A stretch of 64,000 bases of DNA from Actinoplanes campanulatus (GTDB taxonomy: Bacteria > Actinomycetota > Actinomycetes > Mycobacteriales > Micromonosporaceae). Below are positions 8,957 through 17,593 of the stretch, piece by piece. The notes beneath the pieces are model-generated. The model searched no databases, was not told the origin of the DNA, and was given only the letters and a program-made list of their open reading frames with translations. Location: contig NZ_BMPW01000026.1 of assembly GCF_014647795.1 (NCBI RefSeq), positions 1-64,000 on the forward strand, given 5' to 3'. Position 1 is the stretch's first letter. Each line of letters opens with the position of its first letter. The position numbers and the translations under genes were made by a program.

Positions 8957-9011
8957 CGGGTGCCTGCCTCGGGTCGAGGGGCCCCTAGTGTTGCATTCCG
9001 GTGAACTTCCT

Positions 9012-9287
9012 CTATGCCTTGCAGCCCGGGCCCGCGGCCCTTCCCCCGACGATCCGGTACCGCGAGATGTCCCCGCTCACGTAGTCACCGAGCTGTCGTA
9101 CCGAGGTGGGCTCGACCCCGTTGTTCATCACGTAGCCCATGATCGCCGTCTCCACGGTCCGGCAGGTGGCCTGATCGGCGACGACCTGGGCACGTCCCTC
9201 GAGCTTCGCCGGGTTCACCGCAACGTAAGAAACGCCGCCGATACTCACCGTAAGGGCACTGGCCATCGCTAGTTCGATCAAACGCAC
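9012..9287 (-). CDS. Small membrane-anchored or exported protein, faintly prepilin-like
   Basis: A 91-residue protein with an N-terminal hydrophobic helix (IELAMASALTVSIGGVSYVA) and a soluble tail with two cysteines (ATCRTVE and PGCKA). The LIEL start followed by a hydrophobic stretch recalls type IV pilin-like proteins, but the G/A-F-x4-E processing site is missing and no pilus genes are nearby. GTG 9287 is the probable start. It stands alone between the phosphoesterase and the next plus-strand gene. Function unknown. Confidence 0.5.
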   Translation of the reverse strand: MRLIELAMASALTVSIGGVSYVAVNPAKLEGRAQVVADQATCRTVETAIMGYVMNNGVEPTSVRQLGDYVSGDISRYRIVGGRAAGPGCKA

Positions 9288-9451
9288 TGAAGCAGGCTAG
9301 CCATGATCACTCACCGTAGGAAAGTGGGCCTTTCGGTCGAGATCAACAACCCTCTGTCACGGTACGGGTGGGCGAATGAATCGACGTGAGCCGTCTTCCG
9401 GGTGCTACCTTGATTACTCGGAGCAACGGTTTGATTGCGCTGGAGGATCCC

Positions 9452-9817
9452 ATGCGTCGTGCCGCTGTCGTTCTCGCCCTCGTCCTCGCCGGTCTCTGGG
9501 TCGCCTCACCCGCCCAGGCGTTCGCGCACACCGCTGTGCACAACCCGGCCCTGCACACCCTGCTCGACGGGCTCACCCTGCTGGTCGCCACGGCGCCGGT
9601 GTGGACCGCCCTGCTCTGGGCCGGTGACCGCCGCTGGTTGCTCGCCGCACTGATCGGCGTGGTCCAGATCCCGGTCGCGGTCATCGGCTTCATGCCGATC
9701 GCGAACCCGTGGCTGCATCTGTCCCTGTTCGCCCTCGCGCTCGGCCTGACCGCGGTGTCGCTGCGGGTGGTGCGTGGACAGGCACGGTCCGCCGCCCCTG
9801 TCACGACTGTTCGCTGA
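9452..9817 (+). CDS. Small membrane protein with signal peptide
   Basis: A 121-residue protein starting MRRAAVVLALVLAGLW, with a signal-like segment ending near AQAFA and two or three further hydrophobic helices. TGGAGG six bases upstream fixes the start at ATG 9452, not the longer frame from 9386. It is likely a cytoplasmic-membrane protein. No domain is recognised. The downstream stretch to 10303 carries short repeats and no gene. Confidence 0.65.
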   Translation: MRRAAVVLALVLAGLWVASPAQAFAHTAVHNPALHTLLDGLTLLVATAPVWTALLWAGDRRWLLAALIGVVQIPVAVIGFMPIANPWLHLSLFALALGLTAVSLRVVRGQARSAAPVTTVR

Positions 9818-10303
9818 CAGGCCGTTCCGGCCGCCGCGGCGTCCTCGCGCCGCGGCGGCCTCTCCGAATGATCGGATCCCGTTGTTGCCGCGGCGGGATC
9901 TCCGCAGGTGCCGGTCCTGCTCCCGCGCCGATCCCTCCACCGGAATCTCGGGTCTCGGCCGGTGCCTGTCCCGCTCCGCCCTTCGACCGGCGTTCCCGCC
10001 GGTCCCTCTTCGGGCGTTCTCGCCGCCCCCGCTTGCGGGGTCTTGTGCGGCGTTCTCGCCGCCCCTGCTTCCGGCCTCGAGTGGCGTTCTTGCCGGTTTC
10101 GCCCGGCGTTCTTGCTGTTCGCTTTCGGTCTTTGAGCATTCCCCTGCCGGAGCCGGTCCCGATCCCCGACCCGGCGGCGTGATCGGTGGCCCGGTGGATG
10201 CCGATCGTGCGATGCGGACGTTGCGGGCACCTCTCAGCGAGCACGTCATCCGATGTGATGCCGGCGTAACGTGGTCGTCAGTGAGGCTGGCCACAATGAA
10301 TTC
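9818..10303. repeat. Intergenic region with degenerate GCGTTCTCGCC repeats
   Basis: No supported gene in 486 bp. A motif GCGTTCTCGCCGCCCC is exact at 10014-10029 and 10050-10065, with variants beginning at 9990, 10084 and 10106. Reading frames through it on the minus strand are Arg/Pro/Ala-rich in every frame and look non-coding. Confidence 0.55.
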
Positions 10304-11185
10304 GTGGTGACGGAGACGATGATGCCGGTCAACGGCATCCAGGTGTGCCTGGAGACCTTCGGCGAGCCCACCGATGCCCCGCTGCTGCTCCTGGCCGGGG
10401 ATGCCAGTCCGATGGACTGGTGGGACGACGAGTTCTGCCGTCGGCTCGCGGCCGGCGGCCGGTTCGTGATCCGCTACGACCACCGGGACACCGGTCGGTC
10501 CACCTCCTACCCGGCCGGCGCGACCGCCTACTCGGGCGCCGATCTTCTGGACGACGCGGTCGGCGTGCTCGACGCGCTTCGGGTGCCGGCCGCGCACCTG
10601 GTCGGCTTCTCGCTCGGCGGTGCGCTCGCGCAGCGCATCGCGGTCCACCACCCCGAGCGGGTGCTGTCGCTCACCCTCATGGCGACCAGCGCCGGCGGGG
10701 CGGGATCGGAGACCGCGCCGGTCACCGTGGGCGGTCCGGTCACGGTCGTCGCGGGCACGGTCACGGCCGGCATCCGTACGGTGGAAGCCGCCCCGATCAC
10801 CGACGAGACCGACTGGTCGAACCGGAAGGCCGCGGTCGCCCGCATGATCGCCGAGGTGCGCGACCACGGTGGCCCGTTCACCCCCGACGAGCCGCAACTG
10901 CGCCGCCTGGCCGAGCGCATCTTCGACCGCTCCGCCGACCTGGCCGCCACCCGCCTCAACCACCGCCTCGCCGGTTACGGCCCCCCGGTCCGCGACCTGC
11001 TCGGCGCCATCGAAACCCGAACCGTGGTCCTGCACGGCACCCTCGACCGCTTCTTCCCGGCCGAACACCCGGAGGAACTGGCCCGCTGCATCCCCAACGC
11101 CCGCCTGGTGTGGCTGGACGGCGTCGGCCACGAGTTCCCGCCCCGAGCCGTCTGGGACCAGGTCCTCCACGAGATCCTCCACTGA
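10304..11185 (+). CDS. Alpha/beta-fold hydrolase
   Basis: A single-domain serine hydrolase of about 293 residues, similar in layout to RdmC/aclacinomycin methylesterase-type enzymes. The nucleophile elbow is GFSLGG (VGFSLGGALAQR), the oxyanion region lies near LLAGDASPMDWW, the acid is probably in DRFFPAEHPE, and the histidine is in GVGHEFPP near the end. The frame is open from GTG 10271, but homologous enzymes begin close to MMPVNGIQVCLETFG, so GTG 10304/10307 or ATG 10319 is more likely. No signal peptide, so cytosolic. Substrate unknown. Gene stands alone. Confidence 0.8.
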   Translation: MVTETMMPVNGIQVCLETFGEPTDAPLLLLAGDASPMDWWDDEFCRRLAAGGRFVIRYDHRDTGRSTSYPAGATAYSGADLLDDAVGVLDALRVPAAHLVGFSLGGALAQRIAVHHPERVLSLTLMATSAGGAGSETAPVTVGGPVTVVAGTVTAGIRTVEAAPITDETDWSNRKAAVARMIAEVRDHGGPFTPDEPQLRRLAERIFDRSADLAATRLNHRLAGYGPPVRDLLGAIETRTVVLHGTLDRFFPAEHPEELARCIPNARLVWLDGVGHEFPPRAVWDQVLHEILH

Positions 11186-11268
11186 CACCGCCCAGCCCGC
11201 CCCCGAACGCTGCCCGACGAGCCGCCCCCGCTCGACCAGAGCGGTGCCCGTGGTGCCTCGCAGGATCC

Positions 11269-11640
11269 CGGCTGGCTCTGAGCGCTGTCTCACCCGCGCC
11301 GAGACAGCGCCGACCCCGCTGCTCAATCACCCCACTGCCGCCCGCCGCCCGCGCTGTCGGTCCCGGCGGGTGCTCACGTCGCGCCGTTCGTGTGCCCGGC
11401 CTACCGCCATGGCGCGGGCGGGCGACCACGCAAACCGTTACGTGTGCGCTGGCCGGCGCAACGAGCCGGGGGAACGGACAGAGGACCAGTTGACCAGCAT
11501 GGTCAGCGCTGACAGCCAACCGGTGGGTTCGGCTGGTTGTGGGGGCGTCTCACGCCCGCCGAGACAACGTTGACGGCCAGCCCGGTGGGTTCGGCTGGTT
11601 GTGGGGGCTGTCCCGCGAGTCTCGAAACAGCGCTCGGAGC
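11269..11640 (+). repeat. Interspersed palindrome-ended element, copy A
   Basis: An intergenic element of about 370 bp. Its left end has GCGCTGTCTC at 11282-11291 facing GAGACAGCGC at 11301-11310. The body holds GCTCACGTCGCGCCG near 11372 and CGTGTGCGCTGG near 11441, both shared with copies B and C. The right end carries GGTCAGCGCTGACAGCC, then two near-exact 27-bp units starting CCGGTGGGTTCGGCTGG at about 11520 and 11582, then another imperfect palindrome. No open frame in it looks real. Confidence 0.75.
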
Positions 11641-11698
11641 CGGCCGGCCTTGATCGGCGTTCTTCGGCCTCTGCGCGATGAGGCCGGCTTGATCGGCT

Positions 11699-12643
11699 GT
11701 GCGAGCATCGCCGCGTGCGAGTGTTCGGGGTGCTGGGCGGGATCGGCTCGGATGGTTCGCCGCCGTTCCGCTCGGGATCCTGGCCGCCGGCGCGATGGTC
11801 GCCCACCCGGTGCTGCCCGGCGGAAGCCTGCTGCCGACCTTCCTGCCGTGGCTGGGGCTGAGCGTTCTGCCGATCCTCGCCCTGGCCGCGTGGCGCCGCT
11901 CCGCGATCGCGCTGGTCGCGGCGCTGTTTCCGCTGACGGCCTGGCTCGCCCTCTTCGGCGGTCACCTCATCCCGGCCCGGGAGCCCGCGCCCGATCTGGT
12001 CGCCGTGCAGCACAACGTCAGCGACGAGAACCCCGACGTGCCCGGAACCGTCCGCACACTCCTGGAAGCCGACCCCGACCTGGTGGCCCTGGAAGAGGTC
12101 ACGCCGGAGGCGCTGCCCGCCTACCGGGCCGCATTCCCGGCGGTCTACGCCCATCACAGCGTCCACGGCACGGTCGCGCTCTGGTCCCGGCACCCGCTCG
12201 CTGAATCGGCCGCCCTCGACATCCGCCCGGCGACCCTCGGCGTCGACTGGAACCGCGGCCTGCGCGCCGTCGCCCGCACCCCGCACGGGGACATCGCCGT
12301 CTACGTCGTCCACCTGCCCTCGGTGCGGCCCGGCCCGACCGGCCTCGACGCGGAACGCCGCGACGACAGCGCCCGCCGTCTTGCCGCGGCCCTCGCCGCC
12401 GAGCCGCTCGACCGGGTGATCCTCCTCGGCGACCTGAACGCCACCACGAACGACCGTGGCCTCGAGCCGGTCACCTCCCTTCTCGGCACCGCCGAGTCGG
12501 ACTTCGCCTTCAGCTGGCCCGCCGCGTTCCCCGTCGCCCGCATCGATCAGGTCCTGGCCCGCTCGCTCACGGTCACCTCGGTCCGAACCCTCCCCAGAAC
12601 CGGCAGCGACCACCTCCCGATAACCGCGCACCTCCGCCGGTGA
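11699..12643 (+). CDS. Membrane-anchored endonuclease/exonuclease/phosphatase (EEP) family protein
   Basis: A 314-residue protein. Three hydrophobic helices occupy about residues 18-90 and the C-terminal two thirds form an EEP domain. Motifs in order are VQHNVS, ALEEV, GDLNATTND, RIDQVL and GSDHLPI, covering the metal-binding Asn, Glu, Asp/Asn and the catalytic Asp-His. With this membrane layout the catalytic domain probably faces outside. Family members cleave phosphodiester bonds in nucleic acids or lipids; which applies cannot be told. The start at GTG 11699 is uncertain because it follows directly on the repeat element. Confidence 0.8.
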   Translation: MRASPRASVRGAGRDRLGWFAAVPLGILAAGAMVAHPVLPGGSLLPTFLPWLGLSVLPILALAAWRRSAIALVAALFPLTAWLALFGGHLIPAREPAPDLVAVQHNVSDENPDVPGTVRTLLEADPDLVALEEVTPEALPAYRAAFPAVYAHHSVHGTVALWSRHPLAESAALDIRPATLGVDWNRGLRAVARTPHGDIAVYVVHLPSVRPGPTGLDAERRDDSARRLAAALAAEPLDRVILLGDLNATTNDRGLEPVTSLLGTAESDFAFSWPAAFPVARIDQVLARSLTVTSVRTLPRTGSDHLPITAHLRR

Positions 12644-12654
12644 TCCGCCCGCAC

Positions 12655-12766
12655 GGGGTCTGTCCGTGCTGGATGTGGGTGCTGTCTCGGGACGCTGGGG
12701 ACAGCACCCACAGCCAGCCGGACAAGATCGCCCACAGCGCATGGCCTTCGGGAAGCGGACAGAGGG
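12655..12766. repeat. Solo palindrome of the interspersed element family
   Basis: GTGGGTGCTGTC at 12675-12686 faces GACAGCACCCAC at 12700-12711 with a 13-base loop. It is followed by CAGCCAGCCGGACAAGATCG, which matches the end of copy B (CCAGCCGGGCAAGATCGG near 23405). It lies between the 3' ends of two convergent genes, so it could also serve as a terminator for both. Confidence 0.75.
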
Positions 12767-13345
12767 TCAGTGTGGTCGGTCGATGGCACGGAGAGCGAGG
12801 CCTGCGGCGACCGAGCCCGTGCCGGTGGCCAGGTAGACGGCCAGGAAGCCGAGCCCGCTCAGCAGCGGGGCGCCGGCCACGGCGGTCAGCAGGAGCGCGG
12901 CGACGGCGGGGGCGGTCACCAGGAACCAGGCGGCCGCCTTCTGCACCGGGGTCCACCGTGGGGAGACGGTGGCGATCAGCAGCGCGGCGGCCTGGCTGAT
13001 CAGCGGCAGCAGGAGCGGGCCGGCGATCAGCAGGCGCACCGCGACGCGCTCGGAGCCGCCGGCTCCGGGCAGGGCCGCCGGGATCGCCGGCTGTGGGACC
13101 GGCAGGCGCAGGTGGGTGGGCGTGCCGCTGCGGCGCACGGCCGCGACCAGCTGCTCCGGCGGGCCGAGCCGGCCCAGCGCCTGGGCCGGGTCTCCGGCCA
13201 GGTCGCGGCGCATCGCGATGTAGCCGGACACGGTGCCCATCAGGTCGTCACGGGTCTCCGGCGGAAGGTCGTCGCTCGCCGCCCACAGGGCCGCCAGATA
13301 GTCGAGGACTAGCGCGTCGTCGGGAGTTGCCGGTGCCGTCGTCAT
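12767..13345 (-). CDS. HAAS/DUF1700-like signalling membrane protein
   Basis: A 192-residue protein with a helical cytosolic N-terminus (about 1-90) and three or four hydrophobic helices in the C-terminal half. The N-terminus (YLAALWAASDDLPPETRDDL ... LGPPEQLVAAVR) has the spacing of the HAAS alpha-helical domain, often found in PadR- or sigma-linked membrane proteins. No PadR regulator is adjacent. ATG 13345 is chosen because it opens MTTAPATPDD and has a weak GAGG site upstream; the longer frame from 13381 adds a low-quality leader. Role unknown. Confidence 0.6.
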   Translation of the reverse strand: MTTAPATPDDALVLDYLAALWAASDDLPPETRDDLMGTVSGYIAMRRDLAGDPAQALGRLGPPEQLVAAVRRSGTPTHLRLPVPQPAIPAALPGAGGSERVAVRLLIAGPLLLPLISQAAALLIATVSPRWTPVQKAAAWFLVTAPAVAALLLTAVAGAPLLSGLGFLAVYLATGTGSVAAGLALRAIDRPH

Positions 13346-13477
13346 GGCGTACAGCCTCACGGGTCCGCGCGGCGCGCACATCGGCCCACAGTGGTAACCG
13401 GATGGCCCGAAGTCATACCGCAGTCTGACCTACCGTGGCTCGATGTGGCCGACGCCGGGATCCGGCAGCATGGGGGC

Positions 13478-14362
13478 ATGCGACTGGTCTCCCTTCTCCC
13501 GTCCGCGACCGAGATCGTCCATGCCCTGGGGCTGGGCGACGATCTGGTCGGGGTGACGTTCGAGTGCGACGAGCCTGCGTCCGCCCGGCAGACGAAGGCG
13601 GTCGTGGTCGGTGGGCGGGATACCCGCGGCATGACGCCAGCCGAGATCGACGACTACGTGCGCACGCAGATGTCGGCCGGCGGCGACCTCTACACACTGC
13701 ACGCGGACGCGCTGGCCGGGCTCGATCCGGAGTTGATCCTCACCCAGGACCTGTGCCGCGTCTGCGCGTTGCCGTCGGGGCACGTCGATCAGGCGCTGAG
13801 CCATCTGGGCTGCCGGTCGGAGGTGCTGTCGCTCGACCCCTACACGCTGGAGGAGGTCCTCGGCACGTTTTTCGAGGTGGCGCGCGCGGCGGGCGTACCG
13901 GAGAGGGGTGTGGAGCTGGTCGGCGCCTTGCGGGAGAGGCTGCGCGGGGTGAGTGAGGCGGTGGCCGGGAGGCGGCGGCCGAAGGTCGCGGTGGTGGAGT
14001 GGGTGGATCCGCCGTTCACGGCGGGGCACTGGGTGCCGGATCTGGTGGTCGCGGCCGGTGGTGAGCCGGTGGCGGCGCGGGCCGGGAAGCGGTCGGTGCA
14101 GGTGTCGTGGGCCGAGCTGGCCGCGCCCGAGCCGGAGATCGTGCTGGTCACGCCGTGCGGCTTTCACCTGGACGGTGCCGCCCGGCAGGCCGAGGCCGTG
14201 ATCGAGCACTTCCCGAAGGCCGCGGTGTGGGCGATCGACGGGGACGGGCTGGTGGTCCGACCAGGGCCGCGCCTGGTCGACGGCGTCGAGGCGATCGCCG
14301 CGATCCTGCATCCCGAGGCGGTCCCGGCGCCTGGCGAAAGAGCGATCCGCCGGGTCAGCTGA
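13478..14362 (+). CDS. BtuF-like helical-backbone substrate-binding protein without export signal
   Basis: A 294-residue protein of the periplasmic-binding-protein class III fold (cobalamin/siderophore type). It opens MRLVSLLPSATEIVHALGLG, the typical first strand and helix, and continues with VGVTFECDEP and ELILTQDLCRVCALP. No signal peptide or lipobox is visible, so it should be cytosolic, like the BtuF-like proteins often found outside ABC operons in actinobacteria. No transporter genes are adjacent. The CRVCA pair of cysteines could bind metal. ATG 13478 is chosen over the upstream frame because it matches the family start. Ligand not determined. Confidence 0.75.
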   Translation: MRLVSLLPSATEIVHALGLGDDLVGVTFECDEPASARQTKAVVVGGRDTRGMTPAEIDDYVRTQMSAGGDLYTLHADALAGLDPELILTQDLCRVCALPSGHVDQALSHLGCRSEVLSLDPYTLEEVLGTFFEVARAAGVPERGVELVGALRERLRGVSEAVAGRRRPKVAVVEWVDPPFTAGHWVPDLVVAAGGEPVAARAGKRSVQVSWAELAAPEPEIVLVTPCGFHLDGAARQAEAVIEHFPKAAVWAIDGDGLVVRPGPRLVDGVEAIAAILHPEAVPAPGERAIRRVS

Positions 14363-14431
14363 CCCGGGCCGCATCGGCGGCCGGGCGGTCGTCCTACGAT
14401 CGTGGTGAACCACCGGACATGACGGAAACGG

Positions 14432-16267
14432 GTGACGATGGAGACGTTGGAGTTCCAGGCCGAGGCGCGCCAGCTACTGCAGCTGATGGTCCATTCGATC
14501 TACTCGAACAAGGACATCTTCCTGCGCGAGTTGATCTCGAACGCGTCGGACGCGCTGGACAAGCTGCGCCTGGCCAAGTTGCAGGACGGCCTCGAGGCGG
14601 ATACCTCCGACCTGCACATCGAGATCGAGGTCGACGCGGAGGCGCGGACGCTGATCGTGCGGGACAACGGCATCGGCATGACCCGCGACGAGGTCGTCGA
14701 GCTGATCGGCACGATCGCCAAATCGGGCACGGCCGAGCTTCTCGGCAAGCTCAAGGAGGCCAAGGAGAGTCCCGAGCTGATCGGCCAGTTCGGTGTCGGC
14801 TTCTACTCGACCTTCATGGTCGCCGACAAGGTCACACTGGTGACCCACAAGGCCGGCACTGAGGGCCACGGCACGCGCTGGGAGTCGGCGGGCGAGGGCA
14901 CGTTCACGATCGACGACGCGCCGGACGCGCCGGTCGGCACCACGATCACGCTGCACCTGCGTCCCAAGGACGAGGACGACGCGCTCTACGACTACACCGA
15001 TGAGTGGAAGATCAAGGAGATCGTCAAGCGGTACTCGGACTTCATCTCGTTCCCGATCCGCAAGGGCGACGAGACCCTCAACTCGATGAAGGCGCTGTGG
15101 GCCCGGCCGCGCAGCGAGGTCACCGACGAGGAGTACCACCAGTTCTACCGGCACATCAGCCACGACTGGACCGACCCGCTCGAGATCATCAACATGAAGG
15201 CGGAGGGCACCTTCGAGTACGAGGCCCTGCTCTTCATCCCGGCGCGGGCCCCGCACGACCTGTTCCAGCGGGACGCCCGCCGTGGCCTCCAGCTGTATGT
15301 CAAGCGCGTCTTCATCATGGACGACAGCAAGGAGCTGATCCCCGACTACCTGCGCTTCGTCAAGGGCGTGGTGGACGCGGCCGACCTCTCGCTGAACATC
15401 TCCCGCGAGATCCTGCAGCAGGACCGGCACATCCAGATGATCCGGCGCCGCCTGGTCAAGAAGGTCCTCTCCACGATCAAGGACCTGATGTCGAGCAGCC
15501 CGGAGAAGTACGCGACGTTCTGGCGCGAGTTCGGCCGGGCCGTCAAGGAGGGCCTGCTCGCCGAGCCGGACAACCACAAGCCGATCCTGGAGATCGCGTC
15601 GTTCGCCACCACGCACGGCAGCGAGCCGACCACCCTCGCCGCCTACGTGGAGCGGATGAAGGAGGGCCAGGAGGAGATCTACTTCCTGACCGGTGAGAGC
15701 CGCTCCCAGGTGGAGAACTCGCCGCACATGGAGGCCTTCCAGGCGGAGGGCTACGAGGTGCTCATCCTCACCGACCCGGTCGACGAGGTGTGGGTCGACG
15801 TGGTGCCCGAGTTCGACGGCAAGAAGCTGCGGTCCATCGCCCGGGGCACCGTCGACCTCAAGAAGGACGAGGAGGAGAAGCAGCCGGAGGGCGACTTCGG
15901 GCCGCTGCTCGGGTTCCTCACCGAGAAGCTGGACGAGCGGGTCAAGGAGGTGCGCCTGTCGCACCGGCTCACCACCTCGGCCGCCTGCCTGGTCAGCGAC
16001 GCCGACGACATCACCCCGGCGCTGGAGAAGATGTACCGGGCGATGGGCCAGGAGGGGCCGCGGGTGAAGCGGATCCTCGAGCTCAACCCGAACCATCCGC
16101 TGGTCGCCGGGCTGCGGTCGGCGCACGAGCGCAAGGCCGACGACCCAGCCCTGCCGGACACCGCCGAGCTGCTGTACGGGACGGCGCTGCTCGCCGAGGG
16201 CGGCGACCTGGACGACCCGGCCAGGTTCGCCAAGCTGCTCGCCGACCGGCTCGCGCAGACGGTCTGA
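14432..16267 (+). CDS. htpG: HSP90-family chaperone HtpG
   Basis: A 611-residue cytosolic ATP-dependent chaperone of normal bacterial HSP90 length. GHKL ATPase motifs are plain in the first 130 residues: ELISNASDALDKLR, DNGIGM, GTIAKSGT and GQFGVGFYS. The middle domain catalytic-loop segment LNISREILQQ, with the conserved Arg, is present, as is a C-terminal dimerisation region. It starts at GTG 14432 (ATG 14438 is in frame two codons later). It appears single-gene, with a strong hairpin right after the stop. It is followed by a convergent sugar-kinase gene. Confidence 0.97.
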   Translation: MTMETLEFQAEARQLLQLMVHSIYSNKDIFLRELISNASDALDKLRLAKLQDGLEADTSDLHIEIEVDAEARTLIVRDNGIGMTRDEVVELIGTIAKSGTAELLGKLKEAKESPELIGQFGVGFYSTFMVADKVTLVTHKAGTEGHGTRWESAGEGTFTIDDAPDAPVGTTITLHLRPKDEDDALYDYTDEWKIKEIVKRYSDFISFPIRKGDETLNSMKALWARPRSEVTDEEYHQFYRHISHDWTDPLEIINMKAEGTFEYEALLFIPARAPHDLFQRDARRGLQLYVKRVFIMDDSKELIPDYLRFVKGVVDAADLSLNISREILQQDRHIQMIRRRLVKKVLSTIKDLMSSSPEKYATFWREFGRAVKEGLLAEPDNHKPILEIASFATTHGSEPTTLAAYVERMKEGQEEIYFLTGESRSQVENSPHMEAFQAEGYEVLILTDPVDEVWVDVVPEFDGKKLRSIARGTVDLKKDEEEKQPEGDFGPLLGFLTEKLDERVKEVRLSHRLTTSAACLVSDADDITPALEKMYRAMGQEGPRVKRILELNPNHPLVAGLRSAHERKADDPALPDTAELLYGTALLAEGGDLDDPARFAKLLADRLAQTV

Positions 16268-16273
16268 GGGACT

Positions 16274-16303
16274 CCCGCCCGCCGGACCGATCCGGCGGGC
16301 GGG
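16274..16303. terminator. Hairpin terminator between htpG and the convergent PfkB gene
   Basis: A 13-bp perfect stem, CCCGCCCGCCGGA at 16274-16286 and its complement at 16291-16303, with a four-base loop. It lies eight bases after the htpG stop and before the convergent kinase end at 16357. There is no T-tract, as is common in such GC-rich DNA. Confidence 0.75.
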
Positions 16304-16356
16304 CCGGCCGGCCAGTGAACGGCCAGCCGGTCAGAGAAGTGGCGGCCCAGCCCGGG

Positions 16357-17304
16357 TCAGGGAAGTAGCAGGTGGGCCAGCCAGGCGCGGGGTCCGGCGT
16401 GCGCTACCCGGATGGCGGCCACGCGCACGGCGTACCCGATGGCGGATTGAAGATCGTCGCTTTGGGTGAGGGCGACGGCGAGCGCGCCGTGGAAGGCGTC
16501 GCCGGCGCCGGAGGTGTCGACCGCCGTGACCCACGGCACCGGGACGACCCCCGATGAGCCCGCGCTGAACCAGCTCACCGGCGCGTCACCGTGGGTGATC
16601 ACCACGTGCGGCGCGGCGACGGCCGCCGCGATCGCCGCGTCGCTCGGGCGGGGTGCCGCGTCGCTCGGGCGGGGTGCCGCGTCGCTCGGGCGGGGTGCCG
16701 CGTCGCTCGGGCGGGGTGCCGCGTCTCTCGGATGGGCTGTCGCGTCGCCCTGAGCGGCTGCCGCCGGATGGCGGAAGTCGCCGGAGCAGGCCACCACCTC
16801 GGCGTGCGGGAAGACGTCGGCGAAGACCGGGCGCCAGCTTCCGGCGTCGACCAGCAGGCGCCGCGCCGACCGGGCCGCGGCCACCGCCAGCGCGGGATGA
16901 TGTCCGTCGACCAGCGTCAGGTCCGCGTCCGGCAGACCCCTCTCCGGCAGGGCCACCGCGCGCGTCCCGGCGTTGCGGCTGACGATCGTCCGTTCACCGG
17001 TCGCGTCGAGCACGGTGACGGCGGAGACCGGCGGCGGCTGGTCCGCATCGGGCGCCGCGTCGATCAGGGTCACCCCGTGCGCGGCCAGGTCAGCCCGCAC
17101 CAGGTCACCGAGCGGATGCCTGCCGACCGCGGTGACCAGCGTGACGTCGGTCCCGAGGGCGGCCGCGGTGACCGCCGCGTTGGCCGCCGGCCCGCCCGCC
17201 GCTACGTCCACCGACTCGGACTGCACCTTCTCGTCGATGCCCGGCATCCGCGCGACCCGCTGCACGAGGTCGACCGTGGCCAGGCCGACGCAGAGGATGC
17301 GCAC
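16357..17304 (-). CDS. PfkB-family carbohydrate kinase with an internal minisatellite
   Basis: A 315-residue ribokinase-like sugar kinase. The N-terminal GGPAANAAVTAAALG glycine motif and the C-terminal DTSGAGDAFHGAL motif, with the catalytic Asp, are intact. It phosphorylates a sugar or nucleoside from ATP; substrate not determinable. Between about residues 185 and 222, before the strand VVITHGD, the protein carries a Pro/Arg/Asp-rich insert of four perfect DAAPRPS units plus diverged ones. The insert sits where family members have a surface loop, so activity may survive. The GTG start follows the stop of the small upstream gene by one base, so the two are co-transcribed. Confidence 0.88.
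   Translation of the reverse strand: MRILCVGLATVDLVQRVARMPGIDEKVQSESVDVAAGGPAANAAVTAAALGTDVTLVTAVGRHPLGDLVRADLAAHGVTLIDAAPDADQPPPVSAVTVLDATGERTIVSRNAGTRAVALPERGLPDADLTLVDGHHPALAVAAARSARRLLVDAGSWRPVFADVFPHAEVVACSGDFRHPAAAAQGDATAHPRDAAPRPSDAAPRPSDAAPRPSDAAPRPSDAAIAAAVAAPHVVITHGDAPVSWFSAGSSGVVPVPWVTAVDTSGAGDAFHGALAVALTQSDDLQSAIGYAVRVAAIRVAHAGPRAWLAHLLLP
16634..16738. repeat. 21-bp tandem repeat inside the PfkB gene
   Basis: Four exact 21-bp units starting GCCGCGTCGCTCGGG run from 16634 to 16717, with a degenerate fifth unit to 16738. Each codes for seven residues (DAAPRPS on the minus strand), so copy-number change keeps the frame. Confidence 0.95.
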
Positions 17305-17305
17305 G

Positions 17306-17464
17306 TCAGCCGTTGGCCAGCTCGACGAAGAACGTCCCGATGTTGGTGAAGATGTCGGCGATGCCCTGCCCGATGCTGCGGGCCACGTCGGCGGCCCCGG
17401 CCGGATCGTTGCCGATCCAGAAGATGAGCAGGAACAGCAGGATCCAGCCCAGAATTTTCTTCAT
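17306..17464 (-). CDS. Small single-helix membrane protein
   Basis: A 52-residue protein, MKKILGWILLFLLIFWIGN followed by a soluble tail (SIGQGIADIFTNIGTFF). The first 19 residues form one hydrophobic helix that could be an uncleaved signal anchor. An AAGGG site lies seven bases before the ATG. It directly precedes the PfkB gene, its stop being one base from that gene's GTG. Similar tiny membrane proteins occur in actinomycetes, but no function is recognised. Confidence 0.65.
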   Translation of the reverse strand: MKKILGWILLFLLIFWIGNDPAGAADVARSIGQGIADIFTNIGTFFVELANG

Positions 17465-17593
17465 CGGAGCCCTTCCGCCGCCTGGTGCAACACCGTCCAA
17501 GATCGTGACACAGTCTCGCAACCGCGCGCAGGTCGGCGCGCCCATCGCCGGCCAAACTGGCAGTCGCTGGTTTTTGAGGGTTACTGTCATTTC

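Noticed and set aside
9506-11326. Minus-strand frame of about 606 residues across repeats and the alpha/beta hydrolase
   Set aside because: It crosses an intergenic repeat and is antisense to a clear hydrolase; composition is Arg/Glu/Gly-rich.
14474-16126. Minus-strand frame of about 550 residues opposite htpG
   Set aside because: The plus strand is an unambiguous HtpG.
16634-16738. Minisatellite as an assembly error
   Set aside because: It stays in frame, has a diverged fifth unit, and the gene is otherwise intact. An error cannot be excluded, but nothing points to one.
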